Source: JACPHD01 sp964526325 (GTDB taxonomy: Bacteria; Patescibacteriota; Patescibacteriia; Patescibacteriales; GWC2-42-12). From it: 64,000 nt of DNA. The translations under genes and the position numbers were made by a program. The stretch lies in NCBI GenBank assembly GCA_964526325.1, contig CAZGKM010000003.1, forward strand, positions 1 to 64,000, in the 5' to 3' direction. Under the pieces are notes generated by a model. That model was not told the origin of the DNA, did not search any database, and saw only the letters and a program-made list of their open reading frames with translations. This document shows, in pieces, positions 33,301-41,078 of the stretch; position 1 is the stretch's first letter, and every line of letters begins with the position of its first letter.

Positions 33301-36300
33301 GCTTTCGGAATAAAAACCACCGAAACTAATTTTTTGGAATATAAAATTTTCTACAAAGAAGGCGCCGGCACCGTGACCGAAAGCGATAATCTGCATATTG
33401 ATCCGGACTTAAGTAATATTGATTACAATTTTACTTCCACCACGACGGTCTCCGGACTTAATCCTAGCTCTGAGTACAGTTTTAAAATATTCGCTTACGA
33501 CGCCTTCGGGCATAAAAGCAGTTCCGAGCAAGTTGCTTTTTCAACCAATAATCCTCCGACCGGAAATTTTAATTCCGCTGCTCAAAAAACCGACGGCACG
33601 GGCACAGTGGATATTTCCATAGAAGTTAATGATTTGGACAGTGATAACGCTAAGGCAAAAATTGAATATGAACAAGGGTCTGGCTGCCAATTTTCTTCCA
33701 GCTTAAAAGCATATATCAATGAAACGGACGCGAATACAACGGCGGATTTCGGCGATCCAAAAGTATCTAACGGCGATAATTATCAAGTTGGAAACGCTTC
33801 CGGCTGGATAATAACTTCTTCCGGAAGCAATACGGTTAATTTTGACTGGAACTCAAAATCCGATATACCGAACGGGGATAATATTTATTGTTTAAGATTG
33901 ACCGTTAACGACGGAACGGATAATCAATTAATTTTGGCAACTACGACTATTTTAGTTGATAATACTAACCCGACAATCCCGGGTGATTTAAGCGTAGATA
34001 ACGTTTCCGCCTTAGATGTAACTCTTGCTTTCGGGTCCGCAACGGCAGATACTAATTTTTCGGAATATAAAATATATTATAAACAGGGCACTTCCGGGGT
34101 TACTGAATCAGACAGCGAGTTCAGCCAGCTTGACGATCTTAATCTCGGAGCTATAGATTTTAATTCGGCTGCGTTAACAACGATAGCCGGACTAAATCAA
34201 AGCACCGACTATGTTTTTAATCTCTGGGCTTATGATTCTTTCGGCAATAAAGCGTCTTCCTCCAATGAAATTTCAACGACGACTATCAGTATTCTTTCCG
34301 CAACCTGGCGTGAAAACGAAGATACTCCGGATCCGACGACCGGGTCATATATTGACAGAGAAGAGCCGATACGCCTAAGAATCTCCGCGGCCAATATCGG
34401 CGACTGGGAGGCGCTAAATTATCAATATTTACTTGAATACGGAGTTAAAGAGCCCGCCTGTTCTGATATTACCGCGTGGACTTCTGTCCCGGCGACCGCT
34501 TCTACGGAGCATTTTGAAATGGTTGCCAGTGATTATTTTGATAATATGTCAATCACTTCCGCTAAATTTAATAATAGCGAAGGGTATTCATTTGTTAACG
34601 GATTTATAATTGAAAATCCGTCCAACATAAGCAATAACATAACTTTAAGCGGAAACGAATATACCGAAATAGAATACGCGCTCCAGGCAACGGTTAATTC
34701 AGTCGCCGGCGAAACTTATTGTTTTAGGATAACGAATAATGGTCAGCCGTTGGATTTATACGGGCAATATCCGGAATTTACTTTGTCGCCTCCGCCAACC
34801 GCTTCATTTAATTATGCCTTGCAGAAAAACGATGGATCAGGAACGGTTGATATTTCTATCGAGGTAAGCGATAACGATGGCGATTTGAGCCGGGCTAAAA
34901 TTGAATACGTAGAGGGAGCCGATTGTAATTTTTCGTCTCCTCTTGATCCGACGCTTGACGAAACCGATGAAAATATAACCGCTGATTACGGAGACCCTAA
35001 TATTGATAATAATTTTGCATACCAAATCGGGACAAGCACGGCAAAAATTATAACCCAGTACGGCTCCAATACCGTTGGGTTTGACTGGGACGCGGCAACG
35101 GATTTGCCCGGAGCCGATAATACTTATTGCTTAAGGGTTACGGCCAATAATTATTATGACGATCAGGCTTATCCGGCCACTACCACATTAATTATAGACC
35201 ATGTTAATCCTACCCAGCCCGGTGATTTAACCGAAAATGACGCTACGAGCAACAGTATAACTTTAGGTTTCGGCGCTCCGGCCGCGGATACTAATTTTTA
35301 TGAATATAGAATTTATTACAAAGAAGGATTAAGCGGAGTTACAGAGTCGGACACATTGCATGGATCGAGCACTGATCCGAATTTAGGTTTTATGAATTAT
35401 AACGGAGCAGTTGAAACAACCATATTCGGGCTTAATACAAATACTCAGCATGTTTTTAGAATTTGGGCATATGATTCTTTCGGGAATAAAGCATTTTCTT
35501 CAGGCGAATTAGTAACCACGATTAGATATGAAGCGAAGAGTGAAAATTGGCGCTGGTACTACGACCAATATAACGAGACGCCGGTTTCGCCGATTGCCGA
35601 CGAGAATACGGCTCCAACCAATATAGCAAAAGCAAGCAAGATTAAGCTCAGGCTTGGCTTAAGAGAAATAGAAGGCATTACCGGAGAAAATATAAAAATA
35701 CGGCTTCAATATTCAACCATGCCGGATTTTTCTTCGAATGTTAATTTCGTCGGTGAAATAGGCTCAACAACCGCCCTTTGGACTTATGCCGATGGAGTTG
35801 ATAATGACGATGGTGCCGTATCGTCGTCAACATTAGCAAATATAATGCTCGGGGCTACGCATAATGAATCCGGGATATCAGCTTCTGCATACGACCACGC
35901 AGCCAATACTATAGCCGAATGGGAATTTACTATTATGAATAATGGGGCGCCCGACAATACGGTTTATTATTTTAGAGCTTATGATTATGTAAATGACGAA
36001 GCCGTATTAACTAATACTGATGAAAATTATCCGAGCTTGGCTACAGAAGCGCAAAGCATGACTTTTTCATCAAGCGGAATAAGTTCGGGTACAAACATTG
36101 AAGGAATTATAACCGACATAGATTCAACTTCAGCAAAAATTCCCTTTGGCGCTTTAAACATCGGTTCAGTCGTTGAAGGGGCATACCGCTTTACCGTTAA
36201 CACAAACGCGGGTAGCGGGTATCAGTTGTTTACATATCAAAGGCAGAATTTTATTAATAATTATGGAAATTCAATTATCCCGATTTCAGCCACAAATGAA

Positions 36301-36570
36301 AGTCCGGCGGCGTGGCCGGTTAACCCTGATCCATCCTGCTTCGGCTACCATACAAGCGACGATACTTTGTCCGGAGGTTCTCCGAGCCGTTTTCTTCCGG
36401 ATAATTCTTATGCTAAACTTGAAACAACCATGAAAGAAGTCGGTTATAATCCATTTCCGGTGGAAAACGAGAACATTGATTTAGTTTATAAAATTGAAAT
36501 TGGCAGCGCCGATCAGCCGGCAGGGGATTATGAAACGGAAATTGTATATATTTTAGTGCCGACATTTTAA
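27394..36570 (+). CDS. Giant surface protein 2 (about 3058 aa, interrupted by a sequence gap)
   Basis: A signal peptide (1-32, YKAQA cleavage site) is followed by a short beta domain and the macroglobulin-like module (about 165-380). A DUF-like beta module continues to about 545. Then come six Ig-like tandem repeats of 107 aa (residues 685-1322), alternating PPTG and FN3-like units, a WRENEDTPDP module of the kind found in giant 3, and a C-terminal domain ending YILVPTF. The reading frame crosses 100 N (31507-31606), so length and continuity there are unknown. Residues about 224-507 are encoded by DNA almost identical to giant 3. It lies 22 bp after giant 1 and is probably secreted or surface-bound. 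I find no catalytic motif. Confidence 0.85.
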   Translation: MNLLRFKKKNKICLISLLAILALASFFYKAQAESVDGQIVDGFSLNLISADKNFSSNENPKMEFSFEKKRKGLDKFWAILISIFMDEYREINISAKAVDINNLNKGDIDVRFEYQNYGKFAVYLDNNSNRFRQGKYRLEIAINDAQLTEGKDIVFSQDFTWGVLALNLNKSMYAPTETAYLQMGVLDDFGHTICDAGLYLEITAPDGEIAKLSTENNQIIKNPECGPNNVIDSPDYYAHYGLAGAGKYKIKLTANTANGVKEITDEFEVRDYIPFEIERIGPTRIYPLAPYQMKFSIKANKDFKGTFSEYIPGNFTVTESVGAETVSEGNYIFINWPVDWQIGQTYEYQYTFDAPDVSPEFYLLGPARAGDFEELRQWQIASDAVENLWSGSNAGASGVTVTNTANANGSATSTWSNAVDSAGRWAANAGTWTFTMNNSAIGTGTINSVYLYLKHYQSGQVDDALSIQVYDGTAWTTVQSYNATTRPPTADTTNNWDVSSILNTWTKINAAQVRIFGVSKVAGDDAITWYVDTVELRVDYLLNNPPTGNFSSANFRTDESGVVDVVMVINDANGDDLTRAKIEYVEGAACNFGSPLDPTLDEIDANTSASNGDPKTENDNTYQIGNSSGWILTSGGANTINFDWLSKTDLPNASSTYCLRLTANDGTIDQSPLATTTVYIDNYAPLISNVIFNPSSGTLKIGATATTTIIADSTGYTAGTITINGVNVAGTFYDNGDNTYRVTYTVSEGDANILDSANLPVSIVLKDSFNNQSAAYTTADSAGRPGVDATKPVISAVYIANGNYKINDNIIVTINSDGLGYLAGAITVNDVDVSGTLIDNNDNTYKVIYTVAEGDTDRPAETIPVSIVLSDAAGNLSSEHIIAEYNTASVDAHRPIISNVAMLPSSGTLKIGATATTTITSDGTGYTAGTITINGVNVAGTFYDNGDNTYRVTYTVTEGDDDIDDSVDLPVSITLLDTAGNASDAYITPDAAGRPGVDATKPVISNVTMLPTSGTLKIGATATTTITADSTGYTAGTITINGVNVAGTFYDNGDNTYRVTYTVTEGDDDIDDSVDLPVSITLLDTAGNASDAYITPDAAGRPGVDATKPVISNVTMLPTSGTLKIGATATTTITADSTGYTAGTITINGVNVAGTFFDNGDNTYRVTYTVSEGDDDIDDSVDLPVSITFLDTASNVSTAYNTPDASNRPGVDANRPIISNVTMLPSSGTLKIGATATTTITSDGTGYTAGTITINGVNVAGTFYDNGDNTYRVTYTVTEGDDDIDDSVDLPVSITLLDTAGNASDAYITPDAAGRPGVDATKPTAPGALTLSEKKTTSIILNFGDATAESNFSEYKIFYKQGAGGVTESDSXXXXXXXXXXXXXXXXXXXXXXXXXXXXXXXXXXSPGANTVNFDWLSASDLPDTSGTYCLRLTVNDGSFDQATPDTMIIFIDNIKPTPPGALTLSEKKTTSIILNFGDATIESNFFEYKIFYKQGAGGVTESDSEHNSGDDPNLADINFFGAATTTIGGLTAGTQYVFNIWAYDSAGNKASSTAEFTVTTNYVPENPVSLSQYKNDGVTLISNGGWTNEDNIKLEAQVNDSDISEIITVYFELATSTDAFTGDYSSPCSASASWDSCSGKVWSITSAVGNYSSTPYTAVVNPTSIPDSAVGYKWQVMACDDNNACSSWVDPGIDPNFKIDTNPPTTPGNLSENSKTSTTITLNFGSVANETNFAEYKIFYKQGASGVTESDSEYNSGNDPNLADINFFSAATTTIGGLTAGTQYVFNIWAYDQAGNKANGTEVAVTTNNPPEGSFYSISQRPDGLGAVDISIQVDDPDNNDEVRAKIEYEAGSGCSFLSPLKTFLDETDGNATSTYGDAKIENDNEYQVGNSSGWIITSPGANTVNFDWLSASDLPAGDGIYCLRLTTNDGTDDQAVSATTTLIIDNVNPTAPGNLSMYSKTGDSITLAFGIKTTETNFLEYKIFYKEGAGTVTESDNLHIDPDLSNIDYNFTSTTTVSGLNPSSEYSFKIFAYDAFGHKSSSEQVAFSTNNPPTGNFNSAAQKTDGTGTVDISIEVNDLDSDNAKAKIEYEQGSGCQFSSSLKAYINETDANTTADFGDPKVSNGDNYQVGNASGWIITSSGSNTVNFDWNSKSDIPNGDNIYCLRLTVNDGTDNQLILATTTILVDNTNPTIPGDLSVDNVSALDVTLAFGSATADTNFSEYKIYYKQGTSGVTESDSEFSQLDDLNLGAIDFNSAALTTIAGLNQSTDYVFNLWAYDSFGNKASSSNEISTTTISILSATWRENEDTPDPTTGSYIDREEPIRLRISAANIGDWEALNYQYLLEYGVKEPACSDITAWTSVPATASTEHFEMVASDYFDNMSITSAKFNNSEGYSFVNGFIIENPSNISNNITLSGNEYTEIEYALQATVNSVAGETYCFRITNNGQPLDLYGQYPEFTLSPPPTASFNYALQKNDGSGTVDISIEVSDNDGDLSRAKIEYVEGADCNFSSPLDPTLDETDENITADYGDPNIDNNFAYQIGTSTAKIITQYGSNTVGFDWDAATDLPGADNTYCLRVTANNYYDDQAYPATTTLIIDHVNPTQPGDLTENDATSNSITLGFGAPAADTNFYEYRIYYKEGLSGVTESDTLHGSSTDPNLGFMNYNGAVETTIFGLNTNTQHVFRIWAYDSFGNKAFSSGELVTTIRYEAKSENWRWYYDQYNETPVSPIADENTAPTNIAKASKIKLRLGLREIEGITGENIKIRLQYSTMPDFSSNVNFVGEIGSTTALWTYADGVDNDDGAVSSSTLANIMLGATHNESGISASAYDHAANTIAEWEFTIMNNGAPDNTVYYFRAYDYVNDEAVLTNTDENYPSLATEAQSMTFSSSGISSGTNIEGIITDIDSTSAKIPFGALNIGSVVEGAYRFTVNTNAGSGYQLFTYQRQNFINNYGNSIIPISATNESPAAWPVNPDPSCFGYHTSDDTLSGGSPSRFLPDNSYAKLETTMKEVGYNPFPVENENIDLVYKIEIGSADQPAGDYETEIVYILVPTF
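28062..28916 (+). repeat. 855-bp segment nearly identical to 49391-50245
   Basis: Reading both copies side by side (offset 21329), I see one difference, C28862 versus G50191. Identity begins at the GGAATGCGGTCCC block and stops sharply at ACGAAAAT. It covers the macroglobulin-like C-terminal part and the following beta module. Flanking sequence of the two genes is similar but clearly diverged, which points to recent conversion or duplication. Confidence 0.9.
29446..31359 (+). repeat. Six tandem Ig-like repeats, four of them near-identical 321-bp units
   Basis: Units start at 29446 (321 bp), 29767 (309 bp, diverged), 30076, 30397, 30718 and 31039 (321 bp each). The last four are almost the same at DNA level, e.g. 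TCCGGCACGCTGAA recurs every 321 bases. Each encodes 107 aa with GTLKIGATATTTIT, NGVNVAGTFYDNGDNTYRVT and DDIDDSVDLPVSIT strands. Confidence 0.93.
31507..31606. other. Assembly gap (100 N)
   Basis: Exactly 100 N, the conventional size for a gap of unknown length. The interruption falls between VTESDS and SPGANTV. In the intact downstream copy these two marks (32652 and 33089) are separated by 436 bases, so at least about 436 bp are probably missing, perhaps plus whole repeats. Confidence 0.95.
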
Positions 36571-36614
36571 AAGAAAGCGTTGCCTTCTCTCGGCTGTATT
36601 ATTACATAAATTAT

Positions 36615-37316
36615 ATGAATCAATTTTTTAAATTTATTTCTGCATTTTTTTTAATACTTATACTGTCCGCTTGTTCAAGCAGTAAACAAGCGGCAATTAA
36701 AGAGTCGCCGCTACCGGAAGTTCTTATGGCTCATGATTGCGGGTTTGATAAATTAAAATGTTGCGAAGACAAACCTTCGTGCAAGTACGGTCAGAAATGC
36801 TGTCAGGATCCGAATAATTCAGAAAATAATTATTGCGCAGATGAATGCGGTTGCGGCCAGCTAGATGAATTTTGCTGCAGCGACAATATATGCAAAGAAA
36901 ACCTTAGATGCAGTGAAGGGAAATGCGTTGAATGCGGAAACAAGAGCCAAAAATGCTGTAAAAATGAAACAATTTGCAACGACGGTTTAATTTGCCATAA
37001 CGATGAATGTTTAGAATGCGGCGTCGAAGGAAATCCTTGTTGCGAGACAGGAAAAAAATGTTCTTTTGAAAATGAAATGAACGAAGACAGAACAGAGTGC
37101 ATTAATGGAGGATGTAAAAAATGCGGCTCAAACGGACTTTTGGCATGCTTAAGCCAGCCGAATTGCCTGGCGGGGCATCTGTTTAATAACGGTTATTGTT
37201 TTCGTTGTGGCGATATAAATCAACCATGCTGCGACAATAAATTAGCAACCGGCTATATCTGCAATTCGGATAAAAATTTAAAATGCGATAAGGGTTTTTG
37301 CGGCAGTATTAAATAA
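36615..37316 (+). CDS. Cysteine-rich lipoprotein
   Basis: A 233-aa lipoprotein with lipobox LSAC (Cys20). The mature part is packed with cysteines: I count 37 including the lipid-bearing one, in repeated patterns such as CCxDxxC, QKCC, GLxC, GxCxECG. The arrangement resembles small disulfide-knot repeats (Dickkopf-like or granulin-like cysteine repeats in bacterial surface proteins). No catalytic residues are evident. Such density needs oxidative folding outside the cell; the exported CPHC protein at 17448 is one candidate helper. It lies 44 bp after giant 2. Confidence 0.85.
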   Translation: MNQFFKFISAFFLILILSACSSSKQAAIKESPLPEVLMAHDCGFDKLKCCEDKPSCKYGQKCCQDPNNSENNYCADECGCGQLDEFCCSDNICKENLRCSEGKCVECGNKSQKCCKNETICNDGLICHNDECLECGVEGNPCCETGKKCSFENEMNEDRTECINGGCKKCGSNGLLACLSQPNCLAGHLFNNGYCFRCGDINQPCCDNKLATGYICNSDKNLKCDKGFCGSIK

Positions 37317-37536
37317 AGTTATCCACAGTGGTTAAAAAATCAATAAATTAAAACAAAAAAACAAAACTGTTGATAAATAAATAATTAACAAGAACTTTTT
37401 TAAAAATTACTATTATTTCATTGCATATAAATAAATAAAAATATAATATAAATTAAGCTACATTAGCCATAAATATTGATTTTTTTGGGTCTAGTTGTAA
37501 AAAAATTATTATGTTAAAATTTATCATATTTTTCTC

Positions 37537-37565
37537 TAAACAAATTATTAAAAATATGTTATAAT
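37537..37565 (+). promoter_or_regulatory. Extended -10 promoter of the 348-aa surface protein
   Basis: TGT-TATAAT (37557-37565) with a weak TAAACA 17 bases upstream (37537-37542). The predicted start near 37572 gives a leader of about 135 bases. The 220 bases before it (37317-37536) are AT-rich with nothing recognisable. Confidence 0.65.
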
Positions 37566-37567
37566 AT

Positions 37568-37683
37568 TATTAGAGCAAGATTTACTCTAATAAGGAGTAA
37601 AAGGTCGATATCTTGAAAATCAATAAAATGGAGAAAAATAAAAAATAAGCTTATTTTTGGTTTGAATTTTATAAATTCAAACC
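37568..37683 (+). promoter_or_regulatory. Structured 5' leader with two hairpins
   Basis: TATTAGAG/CTCTAATA (37568-37575 with 37585-37592) forms a hairpin at the very 5' end of the predicted transcript, followed by AAGGAG. GGTTTGAATTT/AAATTCAAACC (37659-37669 with 37673-37683) is a perfect 11-bp hairpin 22 bases before the ATG, without a T-run. A 5'-terminal stem is a known stabiliser of abundant mRNAs, which suits a major surface protein. Confidence 0.55.
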
Positions 37684-37705
37684 TTTGTAAATAAAATCAA
37701 TCTTC

Positions 37706-38752
37706 ATGCGCAAAATAATAAAAAACAAAAATATTAATATTGTTATTGTCGGAATAACTATTTTTTCAATGGTAGCGCTTTATGCATTTATTCCGCTGGC
37801 GAAAGCCGCAAGTCTTACCGATGCCAGTGATACATTAAGCGATTCTGATGTAGGAGCAACTGCAGTTACTAATACATTAGATTTTACTACCGGAGTAGCT
37901 TTAGTGGCGACAGACTATATTGAAGTGACTTTTCCGAGTGCGTTCGGCGATGTGTTGGTAGCTAATATTACCTGCCCCGCCGGCACGACGAAAACAGCTC
38001 AAAGCACGGAAAAGGCTCGCTGTACATCTGACGCAGGAACGGCGGCAGGCGCTTTAACAGTAATAGTTGTTTTAGATAATCCAAGTTCAGCCGGCAGCCA
38101 GATAGTTAATATTTCCACGAAAACTTCCGGAGATGTTGAAATTGAAACTGTTGATGTAATGGTCGCTATTATTGACGACGTTACGGTTACCGCAACGGTT
38201 TCTTCAACGCTAACTTTTGAGATTAATCCGCTTCCTTCAGGAACCGATGTTAACGGAACCGCAACCACTCTTAGTTCTGCGACGACTACTTTAGCTTTCG
38301 GCACTTTAGTCAACGGAGTTTCAACGATACTGGGCCAGCAGCTTAGAGTCATAACAAACGCCGATGATGGATTTACCGTCACGGTTGAGCAGGATCATAA
38401 TTTAATCAGCGAAAGCGGATCGGATATTGATTCTTTTGACGACGGTACCGTTGTGGCTCCAAAAGCATGGGAAGCTCCTACCGGCACGCTAGACAGCGAA
38501 GAGACATACGGCCACATGGGCTTGACTTCCGAAGACGGCACCTTGACTGCCGGCGATGATTTCGGAGCTAATCTTTGGCAGGGTTTTAACGGCACGGCCG
38601 TTACCGAAGTTATGTACCATAACGGCCCGGCCGACGGATCAACCGCCGAAAAAGGTTTGACTCAGGTCGCATACCAAATTCAAATTAGTGCCCTGCAAGA
38701 AGCCGGTGACTATACAAATACTCTGACCTATATCTGTACGCCAACTTTTTAA
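37706..38752 (+). CDS. Putative S-layer-like major surface protein, 348 aa
   Basis: A signal peptide (1-34, PLAKA cleavage) is followed by an all-beta, Thr/Ser/Ala-rich mature chain with few Lys and two Cys. It begins ASLTDASDTLSDSDVGA and ends DYTNTLTYICTPTF. Similar proteins with a Leu-Thr-Asp start and a YTNTxTYxxTPTF end are frequent and often abundant in CPR genomes. The C-terminus recalls the last strands of WxL domains, though no WxL motif is present. Own promoter, long structured leader and strong terminator support high expression. I infer a structural surface protein. Confidence 0.7.
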   Translation: MRKIIKNKNINIVIVGITIFSMVALYAFIPLAKAASLTDASDTLSDSDVGATAVTNTLDFTTGVALVATDYIEVTFPSAFGDVLVANITCPAGTTKTAQSTEKARCTSDAGTAAGALTVIVVLDNPSSAGSQIVNISTKTSGDVEIETVDVMVAIIDDVTVTATVSSTLTFEINPLPSGTDVNGTATTLSSATTTLAFGTLVNGVSTILGQQLRVITNADDGFTVTVEQDHNLISESGSDIDSFDDGTVVAPKAWEAPTGTLDSEETYGHMGLTSEDGTLTAGDDFGANLWQGFNGTAVTEVMYHNGPADGSTAEKGLTQVAYQIQISALQEAGDYTNTLTYICTPTF

Positions 38753-38776
38753 TTTATTTTTTTTGAAGAATTAATG

Positions 38777-38811
38777 AGGGGTGATTTCTTATTATTTAAG
38801 AAATCACCCCT
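38777..38811 (+). terminator. Terminator of the 348-aa surface protein
   Basis: AGGGGTGATTTCTT (38777-38790) pairs perfectly with AAGAAATCACCCCT (38798-38811) and is followed by TTGTTTGT. A 14-bp stem makes it strong. Confidence 0.85.
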
Positions 38812-38834
38812 TGTTTGTATTAAAAGCAAAAAAT

Positions 38835-38843
38835 TGGTATAAT
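38835..38843 (+). promoter_or_regulatory. Extended -10 promoter of the DUF916-like operon
   Basis: TGG-TATAAT at 38835-38843. The predicted start is near 38850, giving a leader of about 130 bases. Confidence 0.6.
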
Positions 38844-38938
38844 TTTGATATAGATTTTTATAAATAATATATTTTTTTGTTGATATTCTGGAGGATATTT
38901 TTATACTTATAAAGTGAAAATAAATAAAAAATTTAGGC

Positions 38939-38968
38939 ACCCCGTTAGCTATTTATCGTTCGCGGGGT
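38939..38968 (+). promoter_or_regulatory. GC-rich leader hairpin before DUF916-like protein 1
   Basis: ACCCCG (38939-38944) pairs with CGGGGT (38963-38968) around an 18-base loop, 13 bases before the start codon. In such AT-rich DNA this is conspicuous. A similar stem-loop stands before DUF916-like protein 3. Confidence 0.5.
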
Positions 38969-38981
38969 TTATGAAAAAAAT

Positions 38982-40124
38982 ATGACAAAAATATCAAACG
39001 AGGAGCAAAAAATATTGAAGAGTCGTTATTTAAGTATTTGTTTGTTGATTTTTGGATTTATTTTCAGCTTTTTGTTTATAAATGCGGCATTAGCCGACGG
39101 AATTATAATTAAACCGATACGGGTAGAGGAATTGGTAGATCCGGGAAAAGTGATGGAAAGAAAAATAAATGTTGTTAATAATTCAGATTACCCTCAGACA
39201 ATGCATGCTTATTTAATGGATTTTACGGCAGAAGGAGAAGAAGGAAAGGCAAATTTAATAGTTCCCGGAACCGAAAAGGGTAATTTTTTAACATCGTGGA
39301 TTAATATAAGTAACGAGGGAATAGAATTTAAGCCGTGGGAAGAAAAAGAAATTCCTTTTACAATCAGCGTTCCCTACAATACCGGCCCGGGCGGTTATTA
39401 CGGAGCAATAATATTCGGAACAAAACCTCCGGGTATAACCGGCGGCGTTGAAGACGATAAAGGAGCGGCTATAGCTATATCGCAACAGGCCGGTACTCTG
39501 CTTTTATTTCAAGTTTCCGGAGAAGCGATTGAAAAAGCCAATATAAAAGAATTCAGCACCGATAAAAGTTTTTATTCGGCTCCTTTTGAAATAAAATTTT
39601 TGACAAGAATAGAAAACCAAGGGAATGTCCATATTAAGCCGCATGGAACGATAGTTATTAGCAATATGCTAGGCAGAGAATCCGCTTTAATAAGAGTTAA
39701 TGACATCGGCTCTAACGTTCTGCCGAATAGCACAAGACGTTTTGAAAATACCTGGGAAGGTAAATTCGGCATCGGCAGGTATAAAGCAATTATTGCTTTA
39801 AGTTATGGCACATCAGCTGATTTGGGAGGACAGGGGAAACAGACTGTTTTTCAAGAGAAATATTTTTGGATTTTTCCGTGGAAAATTATTATACCATTTT
39901 TTCTGGGTCTGATCGTCTTAATTGCTATATTTTATTTATTTTTAAAAATATATAAAAATAAAGCCATCAACAAGGCGTTGAAAGATATGGGAATGGTTAA
40001 GGAGAGATACGTGAAAAAATACCAAGGACCGTCTCCGGTAAGGCATTTTAGCATGATACTGTTTTTATTGCTTTTGTTTGCGTTTATATTGGCAGGAGTT
40101 ATTTATTTTATTTTTTTTGCTTAA
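38982..40124 (+). CDS. DUF916/WxL-interacting-like membrane protein 1
   Basis: A 380-aa protein with a signal/anchor (about 17-38) and an Ig-like domain starting GIIIKPIRVEELVDPGK with VNNSDYPQTMHAYLMDF. It also has FTISVPYNTGPGGYYGAIIF, a second beta domain (NQGNVHIKPHGTIVI) and membrane helices at about 302-322 and 358-380. The layout (two Ig-like domains outside, a helix, a basic tail) matches the WxL-interacting proteins of Firmicutes (DUF916), which bind peptidoglycan and WxL surface proteins. Sequence similarity is only pattern level. It is the first of three paralogues in a row and abuts the next by 1 bp. Confidence 0.7.
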   Translation: MTKISNEEQKILKSRYLSICLLIFGFIFSFLFINAALADGIIIKPIRVEELVDPGKVMERKINVVNNSDYPQTMHAYLMDFTAEGEEGKANLIVPGTEKGNFLTSWINISNEGIEFKPWEEKEIPFTISVPYNTGPGGYYGAIIFGTKPPGITGGVEDDKGAAIAISQQAGTLLLFQVSGEAIEKANIKEFSTDKSFYSAPFEIKFLTRIENQGNVHIKPHGTIVISNMLGRESALIRVNDIGSNVLPNSTRRFENTWEGKFGIGRYKAIIALSYGTSADLGGQGKQTVFQEKYFWIFPWKIIIPFFLGLIVLIAIFYLFLKIYKNKAINKALKDMGMVKERYVKKYQGPSPVRHFSMILFLLLLFAFILAGVIYFIFFA

Positions 40125-40125
40125 G

Positions 40126-41076
40126 ATGAACAAGAGAATTGTATATATTGCAATAATCATTTTTATTTTTACCCCGTTTTTGAAGGTTAAAGCCATAGAA
40201 AACCATGGGATTGTTGTAAATCCGGCTATAATTGATGAAAAAGCTGAAGCGCGAGATATTTTGGAATATGTTGTTAAAGTTAAGAATGAAAGAAGCTCTA
40301 GAGTGAGCTTGTACCCTATAGTTAACGATGTTTTAAAAGAAGGAGGTAAACAGGAATTTTTAGATCCGGGTTTGCTTGATAAAGCGGTTTCATTGGCCAG
40401 ATGGATAAAATTCAGCCGCGGAGTCATTGAGTTAATGCCCGGAGAAGAAAAAGAAGTTGATCTTACTATTAATGTAAATCTTTCCGCAAAGCCGGGTAAA
40501 TATTATGCGACCATTGTTTTTGCAAACGGTTCAAATCTTCCGGCTGCCGAAGAAACGGCCAAAGAGCTGAATCAGCCGCAGCTTGCTATTAATATTGAAG
40601 TCGAAGAGCATGTTGTTGAAAAGTTGCAAATCCTTCAATTTAAAACTGAAAAGAATATTAATTTAAGTTTGCCGGTGAGTTTTATTTTAGACATAGAAAA
40701 TACCGGGAATAGAGAGTTGGAGCCGAAAGGGGCGATTAGCATATATAATCGCAAAGGGGAAGAAGTTGATTTAATTGATATAAATTCCGATAAATTAAAA
40801 ATCGGTCCCAATGAAAATAAAAATATAGTTTTTAGCTGGCAAGCGCCTAAAAGTCTTGGAAAATATAAGGCAAAGTTAAATATCGAGTATGGCGATAAAG
40901 AATCAAGAGATTTGCAGGATACAATATATTTTTGGGTTTTACCTTGGATAACCTTGTCTTTTTTTATCGGGCTGGTTTTTATTTTAATTGTATTTTTGGC
41001 AATAATAATATTTAAAAAAACCAATCATCACGGCCAGCAAAAAAATTACAGAAGTGAAATTATTAATTTAAAATAA
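40126..41076 (+). CDS. DUF916/WxL-interacting-like membrane protein 2
   Basis: The ATG at 40126 (MNKRIVYIAIIIF), one base after the previous stop, gives 316 aa; the upstream TTG at 40078 is rejected. It has a signal peptide (1-23), an Ig-like domain (IVVNPAIIDEKAEARDILEY), a second beta domain (ENTGNRELEPKGAISIYN), one membrane helix (about 274-298) and a short basic tail. It has the same fold plan as its neighbours but a shorter N-terminal domain. Translational coupling with protein 1 suggests a heteromeric unit. Confidence 0.7.
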   Translation: MNKRIVYIAIIIFIFTPFLKVKAIENHGIVVNPAIIDEKAEARDILEYVVKVKNERSSRVSLYPIVNDVLKEGGKQEFLDPGLLDKAVSLARWIKFSRGVIELMPGEEKEVDLTINVNLSAKPGKYYATIVFANGSNLPAAEETAKELNQPQLAINIEVEEHVVEKLQILQFKTEKNINLSLPVSFILDIENTGNRELEPKGAISIYNRKGEEVDLIDINSDKLKIGPNENKNIVFSWQAPKSLGKYKAKLNIEYGDKESRDLQDTIYFWVLPWITLSFFIGLVFILIVFLAIIIFKKTNHHGQQKNYRSEIINLK

Positions 41077-41078
41077 AC

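Noticed and set aside
37317..37536. Possible small gene or RNA upstream of the 348-aa surface protein
   Set aside because: Very AT-rich, no open frame with coding character, no promoter-terminator pair. Only the leader from 37568 shows structure.
38777..38811. Riboswitch expression platform for the DUF916-like operon
   Set aside because: The hairpin lies before the operon's own TGG-TATAAT promoter (38835), so it ends the preceding gene rather than acting in the operon leader.
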